Below, one piece after another: positions 16,492-25,497 of a DNA stretch of 64,000 nt (positions are counted from its first letter, which is position 1; each line of letters begins with the position of its first letter). Position numbers and translations under genes: made by a program. The notes under the pieces are model-generated. The model saw only the letters and a list, made by a program, of their open reading frames with translations, made no database searches and was not told the origin of the DNA. The DNA is taken from positions 473,640 to 537,639 of the forward strand of contig JAIEFE010000015.1 in the NCBI GenBank assembly GCA_029067085.1, given 5' to 3'. The stretch is from Lachnospiraceae bacterium (lineage in GTDB: Bacteria > Bacillota > Clostridia > Lachnospirales > Lachnospiraceae).

Positions 16492-17919
16492 ATGAAAACC
16501 TTACATCAAGAAGAATCCCAAAATACATACGGCTTACGGCGTGAGATGCTTACAAACTCCATTCATGAGGAATGCGGCGTCTTCGGCATCTTTCATCCCG
16601 AAACAGATTCCGCAGCCCCCGAAGTCTATTACGGCCTGTGCGCATTACAGCACCGCGGTCAGGAATCCTGCGGAATTGCCACCTGCGATACGAACGGACC
16701 TCAGGGAAATATCTGCCACTACAAGGATATGGGATTGGTCGGAGAGGTCTTCCATCCCTCAGTTCTGGATACTTTAAAGGGCAATGTCGGCATCGGTCAT
16801 GTACGTTATTCCACGACCGGCGCAAGCACGGCGGAAAATGCACAGCCACTTGTGCTGAATTATCTGAAAGGCACACTTGCCCTCGCCCATAACGGCAATA
16901 TCACCAATGCGGACGAAATCCGGCAGGCGCTTCAGGAAAACGGCGCGATCTTCCACTCGACCACGGATTCCGAAGTGATCGCCTGTCATATCGCCAGAGA
17001 ACGCACCCATACCGCCAGCGTCGAAGATGCCATATTCAGAACCGCTCAGAGATTAAAGGGAGGCTATGCACTCGTCATTATGAGCCCGCGTAAACTGATC
17101 GGTGTCAGGGATTCGCTGGGACTAAAGCCCCTGTGTCTCGGAAAACGTGATAGCAGTTATATCCTGGCTTCCGAGAGCTGCGCTCTCACCGCAGTAAATG
17201 CGGAGTTCATCCGCGATATCGAACCGGGTGAGATTATAACAATAACCAAAGACGGTGTCCGGTCCGACCGCCGCCTGGTAAACGAAACCCGTGCACATTG
17301 TATTTTTGAATACATCTATTTTGCACGGCTGGATTCCACGATAGACGGCGTCAATGTTTACGATGCAAGGTTTCGCGCCGGAAAAGCCCTTGCAGCATCC
17401 TATCCTGTGGAAGCGGATCTGGTAACCGGTGTCCCGGATTCCGGGCTTGCGGCAGCAATGGGATATGCGGAGGCCTCCAATCTGCCGTTTGCCCTTGCCT
17501 TCCATAAGAACAGTTATGTCGGAAGGACCTTTATCAAACCCACCCAGAAAGAACGGGAATCGGCAGTCCATTTGAAATTAAGCGTCTTAACCAGCGTAGT
17601 AAAAAACAAACGTATTATCCTGGTGGATGATTCTATCGTCCGCGGGACAACCATCGCAGGACTGATCCGTATGCTGAAAGAAGCCGGCGCAAAGGAGGTT
17701 CATGTCCGCATCAGCTCTCCGCCGTTTTTATACCCCTGTTACTACGGGACCGATGTCCCGAGTAATGAGCAGCTGATTGCTTCATCTCTCACAGCGGAAG
17801 AGATCCGTGCCAATATCAAGGCGGATTCTTTGGGATATATGAGAATAGAAGATTTTCATCATATGACCGGCGGCTTGCCGCTCTGTAAAGCCTGCTTCGA
17901 CAACCATTACCCTGTATAG
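16492..17919 (+). CDS. purF: Amidophosphoribosyltransferase
   Basis: 475 residues. It makes 5-phosphoribosylamine from PRPP and glutamine, the first step of purine synthesis. Cys28 (HEECGVFGIF) is the catalytic nucleophile freed by propeptide cleavage; the PRPP loop ILVDDSIVRGTT is near 374-386. Four conserved cysteines (AHCIF, YPCYY and LCKAC) match the [4Fe-4S] oxygen-sensitive type of Bacillus PurF. Unusually it is not in a pur operon but pairs with amt, behind an ANTAR-type attenuator and divergent from gltB, suggesting control by nitrogen. An AAGGA site precedes ATG 16492. Confidence 0.95.
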   Translation: MKTLHQEESQNTYGLRREMLTNSIHEECGVFGIFHPETDSAAPEVYYGLCALQHRGQESCGIATCDTNGPQGNICHYKDMGLVGEVFHPSVLDTLKGNVGIGHVRYSTTGASTAENAQPLVLNYLKGTLALAHNGNITNADEIRQALQENGAIFHSTTDSEVIACHIARERTHTASVEDAIFRTAQRLKGGYALVIMSPRKLIGVRDSLGLKPLCLGKRDSSYILASESCALTAVNAEFIRDIEPGEIITITKDGVRSDRRLVNETRAHCIFEYIYFARLDSTIDGVNVYDARFRAGKALAASYPVEADLVTGVPDSGLAAAMGYAEASNLPFALAFHKNSYVGRTFIKPTQKERESAVHLKLSVLTSVVKNKRIILVDDSIVRGTTIAGLIRMLKEAGAKEVHVRISSPPFLYPCYYGTDVPSNEQLIASSLTAEEIRANIKADSLGYMRIEDFHHMTGGLPLCKACFDNHYPV

Positions 17920-17967
17920 GCATACTGCCTTTTACAGAATAGAAAGCAACATGAGGAGGAAAATATT

Positions 17968-19722
17968 ATGACAGAAGAACTACTGAGTATCGTCAACGGT
18001 GAAGTATTTGGCGTCTGGTTTCTGATCGGCGCCGCGCTGGTGTTCTGGATGCAGGCCGGTTTCGCCATGGTGGAGACCGGATTCACCCGCGCCAAGAATG
18101 CAGGCAATATCCTGATGAAGAATCTGATGGATTTCTGTATCGGCACAGTCGTATTCATACTGATCGGCTTCAGCCTGCTTTTAGGCGAGGATCTCGTCGG
18201 CCTGATCGGAAAACCCGGATTCGATATCTTTACGAGCTACGAATCCTTTGACTGGTCCAACTTCGTATTCAATCTGGTGTTCTGCGCAACGACAGCGACC
18301 ATCGTATCCGGTGCCATGGCAGAGAGAACGAAATTCCTTTCTTACTGCATTTATTCGGGCGTGATCTCAGCGCTCATATACCCCATTGAAGCGCACTGGA
18401 TCTGGGGCGGCGGCTGGCTTTCCCAGATCGGATTCCACGATTTTGCAGGTTCCTGTGCGATCCATATGGTCGGCGGTATCAGCGCTTTGATCGGCGCAAA
18501 ACTGCTGGGTCCCCGTATCGGCAAATTCGATACCGATAAAAAGGGCAAGATCGTAAAGGTCAATGCCTTTCCCGGCCACAATCTTCCCATAGGATGTCTG
18601 GGCGTGTTCATCCTCTGGCTCGGCTGGTACGGTTTCAACGGCGCGGCATGCACCAGCGTAGACCAATTGGGTTCCGTTTTTGTGACCACTACCATTGCTC
18701 CCGCCATTGCCACGGTCGTATGTATGGTCTTTACCTGGATTAAATACAAAAAACCCGATGTATCCATGTGTCTGAACGCATCGCTTGCCGGTCTGGTGGC
18801 TATCACCGCCCCCTGCGATGTGACAGATGTCCTCGGTGCAACGATCATCGGCGCTGTTTCGGGCATGCTGGTTGTTTTCGGTGTATGGTTTCTGGATTAC
18901 AAGCTTCGCGTTGACGATCCCGTCGGTGCCGTAGCGGTTCACTGCCTGAACGGTATCTGGGGTACGATCGCAACCGGACTTTTCGCAACGACATCCGCTC
19001 CCGGCAATGATTCCGTAGTCGGTCTGTTCTACGGCGGTGGTTTTCATCAGCTCGGCCTGCAGCTTCTCGGTTTTGCAGCCGTCGCCGCATGGACGGCAGT
19101 TACGATCACGATAGCTTTCCTGGTCATAAAGAAAGTGATCGGCCTGCGTGTCACGGAAGAAGAAGAGATTCTGGGTCTGGATGCTACAGAACACGGTCTG
19201 ACCTCCGCATATGCCGGATTCTCCATCATGGATATTTCAAATACCATGACCATGGAGATCAACGAAAACACCAACCTGGGAACTTCCGATTACGACTCTG
19301 CATCCGCACTGGTTAAGAAAGCTGCCGTTCCCGTGATACAGACTACCACGGAATCGGATATTGATACCGGCATTCATAAAGTCGTGATCATTACAAAGCT
19401 TTCCAGATACGATAAGATCAAAAAGGCCTTGAATGATCTGGGCGTAACAGGCATGACCGTCACACAGGTCATGGGCTGCGGCATCCAGAAGGGAACCGGC
19501 GATATGTACCGTGGGGTTGAAGTTGACGCTACCCTGCTGCCCAAGGTTAAGATCGAGGTTGTTATCAGCAACATTCCTGTTGATACGGTAATCGAAACCG
19601 CTAAAAAAACGCTTTATACCGGTCATATCGGTGACGGTAAGATCTTTGTCTACAATGTCGGCAAAGTGGTCAAGATCCGTACAGGCGAAGAGGATCGGGA
19701 TGCTCTGCAGGATGTAGAATAG
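17968..19722 (+). CDS. amt: Ammonium transporter with fused C-terminal PII domain
   Basis: 584 residues. About 1-410 form an Amt channel of 11 membrane helices with family motifs (FWMQAGFAMVETGF, FVFNLVFCATTATIVSGAMAER, HMVGGISALIGA). Residues about 470-575 form a PII signal domain (HKVVIITKLSRYDKIKKALND, T-loop region GIQKGTGDMYRGVEVD). PII normally senses 2-oxoglutarate/ATP/ADP and plugs Amt; here the regulator is tethered to the channel. The Tyr of MYRG sits where PII is uridylylated in other bacteria, but whether that happens here is unknown. It has a GAGGAGG site and lies 48 bases after purF. Confidence 0.95.
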   Translation: MTEELLSIVNGEVFGVWFLIGAALVFWMQAGFAMVETGFTRAKNAGNILMKNLMDFCIGTVVFILIGFSLLLGEDLVGLIGKPGFDIFTSYESFDWSNFVFNLVFCATTATIVSGAMAERTKFLSYCIYSGVISALIYPIEAHWIWGGGWLSQIGFHDFAGSCAIHMVGGISALIGAKLLGPRIGKFDTDKKGKIVKVNAFPGHNLPIGCLGVFILWLGWYGFNGAACTSVDQLGSVFVTTTIAPAIATVVCMVFTWIKYKKPDVSMCLNASLAGLVAITAPCDVTDVLGATIIGAVSGMLVVFGVWFLDYKLRVDDPVGAVAVHCLNGIWGTIATGLFATTSAPGNDSVVGLFYGGGFHQLGLQLLGFAAVAAWTAVTITIAFLVIKKVIGLRVTEEEEILGLDATEHGLTSAYAGFSIMDISNTMTMEINENTNLGTSDYDSASALVKKAAVPVIQTTTESDIDTGIHKVVIITKLSRYDKIKKALNDLGVTGMTVTQVMGCGIQKGTGDMYRGVEVDATLLPKVKIEVVISNIPVDTVIETAKKTLYTGHIGDGKIFVYNVGKVVKIRTGEEDRDALQDVE

Positions 19723-19734
19723 GTAACTTATGGG

Positions 19735-19760
19735 GACTTTCCGAACTATTTCGGGAAGTC
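19735..19760 (+). terminator. Terminator of purF-amt
   Basis: GACTTTCCGAA / TTCGGGAAGTC stem followed by TCTTATTTTAT. A similar hairpin follows the next gene. Confidence 0.8.
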
Positions 19761-19807
19761 TCTTATTTTATATCTGCTTCCGGATGCGCACCCGATGGGG
19801 AAAAAGG

Positions 19808-19836
19808 TTGCGTATATTTGTAAATTTTCTTATAAT
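19808..19836 (+). promoter_or_regulatory. Promoter of the PAS-MCP gene
   Basis: TTGCGT (19808-19813) and TATAAT (19831-19836), spacer 17 bp, about 85 bases upstream of the start. Confidence 0.55.
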
Positions 19837-19920
19837 ATAAGTAAATATTCGTTTAGCATTTGTACGTCATGGATTCCGATTTGGTATAACTAACAAGCAC
19901 ACAAAAAGGAGACCTTTGGT

Positions 19921-21432
19921 ATGTTTAACAAAAAAGCGCAGACAAATTGGAGCACACAACTGTCAGATGAACTGGATGTACTGGCCAAAAAGTCATTTCA
20001 GGTTGGTTTATTTGAGGAAGTCAAAAATGAAACGGTCAAGGAAAAGGCTCCGGAGGTTGTAAAATCCCTGAACAACCTGTTGAATTGCGCAAATCTGTTA
20101 CTGAATCATGCCAGAGAAAACATGACGATGCTAAACCGGATGAATCATTCCGGAATGTGGTCTATGTATTTCGGGGAGAATCAGCAGATCGTCCGGGTTA
20201 TGTTCACTGCTGAATTCCGTGAGATCACAGGCTACACAAGCAGCAGCGAATTGGAAGACTCTATGGAAGCATGGCTGTCCAAAGTTTACGAATCCGATAA
20301 AGCGCTTGTCATGAAAGAGTTTCAGGATACCGTTAACGATACGACAGGGAAAAAGGTCTTTGATGTGGAATACCGGTTTCAGACAAAGACGAATGGGCTT
20401 CGCTGGATGCGTATGGCAGGTGAAATCGTCCGACGCGGCGGCAAACCATTTGAATTTGTTGGTACAATATCCGATATTACGGTAGTCCACAACAATGCTA
20501 TGGACCTGGATATGTCCACTAAGAAACATGATGCCATTGATTCCATCTTGAACGAAGGCTCATGGAGCATGAATATCGTAGATGGAGACATCAGTAATCC
20601 TGAAAACCAGTTCTGGTATTCCGATCAGTTCAGGAAATTATTAGGATACCGGGGTGAACAGGACTTCCCGAATCTGCCCGACTCTTACTCGAATTTAATT
20701 CATGAAGAAGATAAGAAACGGGTGATGGAAGACATTTATCGTTATGCCAAAACAGGATCAACACAGAGTCCTATGAAAGAAGAGTTTCGTATTCGTCATG
20801 CGGACGGCAACTACCGGTGGTTTCTCATGACAGTTACCGCTGTGTATGATTCTTCCAGACAGCCAATCGTTTTGGCGGCAACAGCTCTCGATGTGACGGA
20901 TCAGAAACGAAGTCGGGAAATCTTTAAGGCAGATATGGAAAAAAGCATTCTGAGTCTGGCAGCAGGATTGGATGAGATCAGTGCCGTTGTTGCAGAGACA
21001 ACGACAGACGTACAAGGCTTAAATGAGCAGCAGGACAGCATTACAAAAGCGGCAGCTGCTGTGAATGAAAGGGTAAACGAATCTCTTAATATTATTTCCC
21101 TGATTCAGGAAATTGCCTCTCAGACGAACCTGCTTTCCCTAAATGCCTCAATTGAAGCGGCAAGAGCCGGAGAAGCGGGAAAAGGGTTTGCCGTAGTTGC
21201 AGATGAAGTCGGTAAACTGGCGGTTTCGTGTAATGAAACATCCGCGCATATTTCTCAAAGCTTAAATGAGATGCAAAAAGCGATTGAACATATTCTTTCC
21301 AGAATTGAAGGGATGGACAAAGCAGTCGAATCCCAAGCTGTCAATATGGAAAAAATTCAAGACATGACAGAGAGATTAAACGAGCTATGCGAAGAGGAAA
21401 AAGAGATCGCACGGACTGTATTTGCTGATTGA
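19921..21432 (+). CDS. Soluble PAS-PAS methyl-accepting chemotaxis-like protein
   Basis: 503 residues without a membrane helix. After a helical N-terminus (1-70) come two PAS domains (about 75-185 and 205-330; the second ends with the PAC-like [12 protein letters not shown]) and an MCP signalling domain (about 345-495) with the hairpin tip [20 protein letters not shown]. The signalling domain is short and ends soon after the tip, lacking most of the second adaptation helix. It could report cytoplasmic redox or ligand state to CheA, or act outside chemotaxis; no che genes are in view. AGGAG site precedes ATG. Confidence 0.88.
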   Translation: MFNKKAQTNWSTQLSDELDVLAKKSFQVGLFEEVKNETVKEKAPEVVKSLNNLLNCANLLLNHARENMTMLNRMNHSGMWSMYFGENQQIVRVMFTAEFREITGYTSSSELEDSMEAWLSKVYESDKALVMKEFQDTVNDTTGKKVFDVEYRFQTKTNGLRWMRMAGEIVRRGGKPFEFVGTISDITVVHNNAMDLDMSTKKHDAIDSILNEGSWSMNIVDGDISNPENQFWYSDQFRKLLGYRGEQDFPNLPDSYSNLIHEEDKKRVMEDIYRYAKTGSTQSPMKEEFRIRHADGNYRWFLMTVTAVYDSSRQPIVLAATALDVTDQKRSREIFKADMEKSILSLAAGLDEISAVVAETTTDVQGLNEQQDSITKAAAAVNERVNESLNIISLIQEIASQTNLLSLNASIEAARAGEAGKGFAVVADEVGKLAVSCNETSAHISQSLNEMQKAIEHILSRIEGMDKAVESQAVNMEKIQDMTERLNELCEEEKEIARTVFAD

Positions 21433-21442
21433 TAAAAAGAAT

Positions 21443-21475
21443 GGGAGACTTTCCAAAGTATTTCGGGAAGTCCCC
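21443..21475. terminator. Bidirectional terminator between MCP and phosphatase genes
   Basis: GGGAGACTTTCC pairs with GGGAAGTCCCC. T-rich sequence follows on the minus strand and CTTAATT on the plus strand, so it can serve both convergent genes. Confidence 0.65.
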
Positions 21476-21480
21476 TTAAT

Positions 21481-22044
21481 TCATATCTGTTTCAACAGCA
21501 GCTCCATGTTTTTCCTGTGGGGAATGATAATTTCTATATCCACTTCAGGATGCGCATCCACATATGCCGTAAGCATATCCATCAAATTGTCTTTCGACTC
21601 CATATAATCATCAATGATGACTTCATCACTGAATCCAAGCCGTTTTAAGATAATCGCTGATACCACACCGGTACGATCTTTCCCTGCCGTACAAAAATAC
21701 ATCACATTGGATTCAGCATTCATAATGGTATCAATGATCTTCTTCATTTGTTCATCTATCATCTGTCTGTATACAGTATACAGATGTTCCAGTGACTTTG
21801 GTGTATCACCGCCGCCCGTAACCGGAATATTAATATATGTAAAACCATCCAGTTCTTTCAGACAGCATGGCTTTTTTACAGTCTCTTCCTCTGACCGCAG
21901 ATCGATGATCGTAGTGATATTGTTATCAAGAAGCCACTGGATTTCCTGATCCGTCAGATTTACAGGAGCGTCGCTTCTGATGTAGCGCAGAGTACCGGTT
22001 GGTAGGGCGCGGGTGTTTTTTGTGGATTGTAGTATGGAAGGCAT
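21481..22044 (-). CDS. Tyrosine/serine phosphatase family protein
   Basis: 187 residues. The P-loop signature CTAGKDRTG holds the nucleophile Cys118 and Arg124. The usual His before Cys is Phe here (YFCTAG). The N-terminal half has the DLRSEEE motif that supplies the general acid region in this family of bacterial DUF-type dual-specificity phosphatases. It lies alone, with an AAAGGA site before the ATG. The substrate may be phosphotyrosine, phosphoserine or phosphoinositide; this cannot be decided. Confidence 0.85.
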   Translation of the reverse strand: MPSILQSTKNTRALPTGTLRYIRSDAPVNLTDQEIQWLLDNNITTIIDLRSEEETVKKPCCLKELDGFTYINIPVTGGGDTPKSLEHLYTVYRQMIDEQMKKIIDTIMNAESNVMYFCTAGKDRTGVVSAIILKRLGFSDEVIIDDYMESKDNLMDMLTAYVDAHPEVDIEIIIPHRKNMELLLKQI

Positions 22045-22066
22045 TGGAGGAATCCTTTCATTTATT

Positions 22067-22102
22067 GCGACATTTATTACGACATTTATTGCGACATTTG
22101 AT
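22067..22102. repeat. Three 12-bp tandem repeats upstream of the phosphatase gene
   Basis: GCGACATTTATT, ACGACATTTATT and GCGACATTTGAT follow each other without gaps, within the 5' leader of the minus-strand gene starting at 22044. Confidence 0.85.
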
Positions 22103-22144
22103 CCGGAATATGTTCTACCGTCATAATGTGCCTGTTCTGATGTA

Positions 22145-22495
22145 TTACAAAAGCTTTTCTTCCCATTCAGCTTCCTTAAAACCCGTGAGCACCTTATTAT
22201 CTTCTACGATAAGCGGGCGCTTTACAAGCATTCCGTTCGTTGCAAGAAGCTTTAACTGTTCTTCCTCGCTCATGGCAGGCAGCTTATCCTTTAACTGCAT
22301 CTCTTTGTACAGTAATCCGCTTGTATTAAAAAACTTCTTAAGTGGTAGTCCACTTTTTCCGTACCACTCTTTTAATTCGTCATAAGAAGGATTATCTTCT
22401 GCAATATGACGTTCTGTATAAGTAATTTTATGCGCATCCAACCATTTTTTGGCCTTTTGGCAGGTGAAGCACTTTGGGTATTGTATGAATAACAT
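22145..22495 (-). CDS. ArsC/Spx-family thioredoxin-fold protein
   Basis: 116 residues from ATG 22495, which has a GGAGAG site; a longer frame upstream has none. CxxC (Cys9, Cys12 in YPKCFTCQKAKKWL) and the NGMLVKRPLIV segment are typical of the ArsC/Spx/MgsR family. The RPLI motif with Lys-Arg before it fits both arsenate reductase-like and Spx-like members; there is no ars operon, so a thiol-stress regulator or generic YffB-type protein is as likely as arsenate reduction. Confidence 0.85.
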   Translation of the reverse strand: MLFIQYPKCFTCQKAKKWLDAHKITYTERHIAEDNPSYDELKEWYGKSGLPLKKFFNTSGLLYKEMQLKDKLPAMSEEEQLKLLATNGMLVKRPLIVEDNKVLTGFKEAEWEEKLL

Positions 22496-22778
22496 AGGTT
22501 TTCTCTCCTTATCTATGAACTTCGGTCTAGCTTCTGTAGCCAAAATTGGCTATGCTCAACATAAACTCTATCATCAATTTTTCATATCAGCTACACTGGC
22601 TATCTTATTATTTAAATTCAGCAGAACCAAACTGCCTTTCCAATTTCTTCCCACCCTTTTCTTACCCAGTACCTAGTATCACATAGAATTCTTTCTCTTC
22701 ATCCGTATACGGCATGATAGTACTGATTTACCTTCCCCGAACAGACTACTTGATTATTCTTTCATCTACTTAATTTTC

Positions 22779-23099
22779 TCAAAGCTCATTATATTTAGTA
22801 GCATTTCCTCTCGCCTTTTCAACAGGATATTTTACCTCATTTTTATCCATTTTACTGTTCACTATTTCATCTGCATCCAATCCAAGCTTGTCCAACATAT
22901 TCTGACAATACACCAAAACGTCTGCAAGTTCCTCCTTTACATTCTCTATATCGTAAGCATCATCATTCCACTGAAAGCACTCCAACAGTTCGCCTGCTTC
23001 TATCATTATGGACTTTGCCAGATTAGCCGGTGAATGGAACTGATCCCAATCTCGATCCTCTGTAAATTTTCTAATTCTGTCAATTGTTTTATGATTCAT
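22779..23099 (-). CDS. MazG-like nucleotide pyrophosphohydrolase
   Basis: 106 residues, one MazG-like four-helix domain. The metal-binding EAGELLECFQW (ExxE pattern around 33-37) and the partner EELADVLVYC (ExxD around 57-60) are present. Such enzymes hydrolyse (d)NTPs to NMP and PPi. It starts nine bases after the stop of the upstream GIY-YIG/DUF2075 gene with an AAGGAG site, so the two form an operon and probably act together. RS21-C6-like small enzymes of this kind often accompany DUF2075 proteins (my recollection, not checked). Confidence 0.88.
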   Translation of the reverse strand: MNHKTIDRIRKFTEDRDWDQFHSPANLAKSIMIEAGELLECFQWNDDAYDIENVKEELADVLVYCQNMLDKLGLDADEIVNSKMDKNEVKYPVEKARGNATKYNEL

Positions 23100-23108
23100 G
23101 TCTGCTCC

Positions 23109-24863
23109 TTATCTTGCTGCTTGTTGCAATGCATTTCTAAGTTCTTCATCACATGCATATATGTATAGTCCATTCACTCCTCGTGTCATAAGAACCCTTA
23201 CCTCATGCTGTAATAATTTTTCGCCATATTTTTTCTTCGTTCCATCAGATAAAGTTCTATTCCTGACCGCCTTCGTATTGCAACTTGCCTCTGGGTCAAA
23301 TACGATACGTCCATCACGATATTTCACGGATGGCCCAAGTATTACACCTGCATAGCTTAAATCGAATCCTTGTATCGTAAATGTTGATCCCACTTCATCT
23401 ATTGTCTGTGGTTGCTCCGCCCATGCCAAATTCTTGATTGCCCTCTTTTCTTTATTGCTAAGTTCCTGCTCTAATTCTCTGTTCCATGGTTTATGCCATT
23501 TGTCAATCATAACCTCCCAATATTTCATCACCCTATCTGTCTGCCTTGAATTCGAATTATAATCCCAATCGTAAGTCGCAATGATTCTTGAGAGAGATGT
23601 CCGTGCAGAACTTGCCTTTTTCTGAATCGCGTGATCCAACTCATCGGGTGAATCAAAAATTCGAATCTCATAATTTACAGAGGAATTCGGTATTTTTTGA
23701 ACCTGTCCATCTTTGGTGAAAGAATCAATCCACGCTAATGACTTTTGATCCGCATGCATTCTCAGCTGATTCTTAAGCGTCAAATAATTTTCTGTGTCCT
23801 TAGCCTGTTTTCTGTATTTTTCAAGCAGTTCATCTTCCCAAAATTGCTCTGTTGTCAATATCTGATTTTCATCAAACATTACAACTGTCACTCTGGCTCG
23901 ATCCAAAATATCTTGAAGTTGATTATCTCCTCTATAAGATTGTTTTCCCTGTGTCCACAAAAGGTGCGCCTCATCTATAAATGCGACATCTATTGGGGTC
24001 TCTTGTGAATGTGTATTAATAAATCTGGTTGGTCTATAAACTACTTCACCATATTTTTCTGTCAATCCCAGTTTTAAAGCAATCTGTTCATATACTGTTA
24101 TCTGTTCTTCATGATTTACAATCATGCTACATCTTATATTCTCATTCCCCTGCTCTTCCGCTTGACAAAATATCTCGTAAAATGTACTACTGTTTAAAAC
24201 AGTCTTTCCTGTTCCCGCCTCGCCCTCAATAAAGATAATCTGCCCAGTTTGATTATTCTGCAATGCATTTCTTACTCGGTCAATAATTATATCTCTGGCT
24301 TCCATCTGATCATTTGTGAGCTTTTGTAATGGCGATGCTTTAAAAATTGCCGAATCCCTTATTAACCTTTCCAAAGGAAAAAGCTCACTATTATCACTTC
24401 TAAGCTTTCTCCATATTTTGGAAAAAATAATATCCAGTTCTTCCACAGGATAATATTTTTTCTGCGGATTTCCACGCAGATTATGAACTCTCCGCACACT
24501 TGGAACGCTAAGCATGTACTGCATCAATTTATTTTCAATGTCAAGTGTCATGGATTTATTAAAATGCTCGTGTCCAATAATATACAAACTTGCAGACTTA
24601 TCAAGCATTACTCTCTGCCATGACTCATCATTTTTATTTCCCTCATCATAATGTTGCCGTGTGCGTTCAAAGACATTATTTGTCTCTCCAATATAGACCT
24701 CGTAGTTACCGGTATGTTCCCAATTGTGAATATACACTGTTGGAAAAGAAGCTATAGTTTCCTGCGACTTGTCATGTTCCGCCGAAAGTAATTCCGACTC
24801 AAAATCATTCAATGACTTCGAATTATCATCTATTTTTATAATAATTGGCTGTGAAATTTCCAT
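23109..24863 (-). CDS. GIY-YIG nuclease domain fused to DUF2075 P-loop ATPase/helicase-like domain
   Basis: 584 residues. N-terminal GIY-YIG-type domain (about 45-130): VYIGETNNVFERTRQHY with the family's Tyr, Arg and His. Then a P-loop NTPase: Walker A GEAGTGKT near 214, Walker B VAFIDEAHLL near 295, a sensor-like TVVMFDENQ and the late helicase-type segment GSTFTIQGFDLSYAGV, then VRVLMTRG. This is the DUF2075 (superfamily 1-like) arrangement. Cellular role unestablished; nuclease plus helicase plus the MazG-like partner fits nucleic-acid defence (inference). A GAGGTG site precedes ATG. Confidence 0.85.
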   Translation of the reverse strand: MEISQPIIIKIDDNSKSLNDFESELLSAEHDKSQETIASFPTVYIHNWEHTGNYEVYIGETNNVFERTRQHYDEGNKNDESWQRVMLDKSASLYIIGHEHFNKSMTLDIENKLMQYMLSVPSVRRVHNLRGNPQKKYYPVEELDIIFSKIWRKLRSDNSELFPLERLIRDSAIFKASPLQKLTNDQMEARDIIIDRVRNALQNNQTGQIIFIEGEAGTGKTVLNSSTFYEIFCQAEEQGNENIRCSMIVNHEEQITVYEQIALKLGLTEKYGEVVYRPTRFINTHSQETPIDVAFIDEAHLLWTQGKQSYRGDNQLQDILDRARVTVVMFDENQILTTEQFWEDELLEKYRKQAKDTENYLTLKNQLRMHADQKSLAWIDSFTKDGQVQKIPNSSVNYEIRIFDSPDELDHAIQKKASSARTSLSRIIATYDWDYNSNSRQTDRVMKYWEVMIDKWHKPWNRELEQELSNKEKRAIKNLAWAEQPQTIDEVGSTFTIQGFDLSYAGVILGPSVKYRDGRIVFDPEASCNTKAVRNRTLSDGTKKKYGEKLLQHEVRVLMTRGVNGLYIYACDEELRNALQQAAR

Positions 24864-25497
24864 GTTTTCACCTCATGCATATAAATAAAGTCTATTTATC
24901 ATAATAATTGTAGCATCTCAACATGTTTTTTCAAAGATACTTTTTGTTCAAATTCTATTTCTACAAATTGTATTACTATTTTCCTTTATTTGCTCCGATA
25001 GATAAACCCAGTCTATCAGAGAATAGACTTCCTTAACTGCTTCGTTTTGGCCTGTTTCTACCACGATCTTAGCCACAACCACAGTATACCCAACTCACGC
25101 ATGGATATATTTAGCAAAAGTAGTATGCACAATATGGATAATCTCACCAAATCGAAAGATGAATCGCTGTCTGATTTCATAGCCGGCTGATAACTGGACA
25201 CCAAATGGTTGAAATTACTTTTGCGAAAAAAACTTGAGACTAACCCAGTCACATTGTCTGCAACAAAATCCCTGTAATATAGACAAAGGCAAAACCCCCA
25301 AAGTCGGCTTTGCCCATTTGAAACCATTCACCTACTTATATTAGATTTTGAGTTTACGCAAAACATGAAACTCTCTCATGAAAAGATAAATTGTCTTGGA
25401 AACATGTCTATGCTGTTCTCATACAGCTTTTACTAAAATTTTGTCTACTCTCTTGACTATAGCGCTTACTATTTTGATTAATACTTAAAATATCGAA
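24864..25497. other. Long gap with possible gene remnants
   Basis: 634 bases. A hairpin AGTCTAT/ATAGACT lies at about 25011-25031, and a GGCAAA...TTTGCC hairpin at about 25284-25311. On the plus strand a frame without a start runs to TGA near 25191 and reads like ordinary hydrophilic protein (ending DESLSDFIAG). The opposite strand is open over the same stretch (25058-25327, 89 codons, very Leu-rich) but I do not accept it as a gene. No promoter or complete gene recognised. Confidence 0.45.

Noticed and set aside
25058..25327. 89-codon minus-strand frame in the 24.9-25.5 kb gap
   Set aside because: Very Leu/Ser-rich, weak ribosome site and open on both strands over the same stretch; not convincing as a gene.
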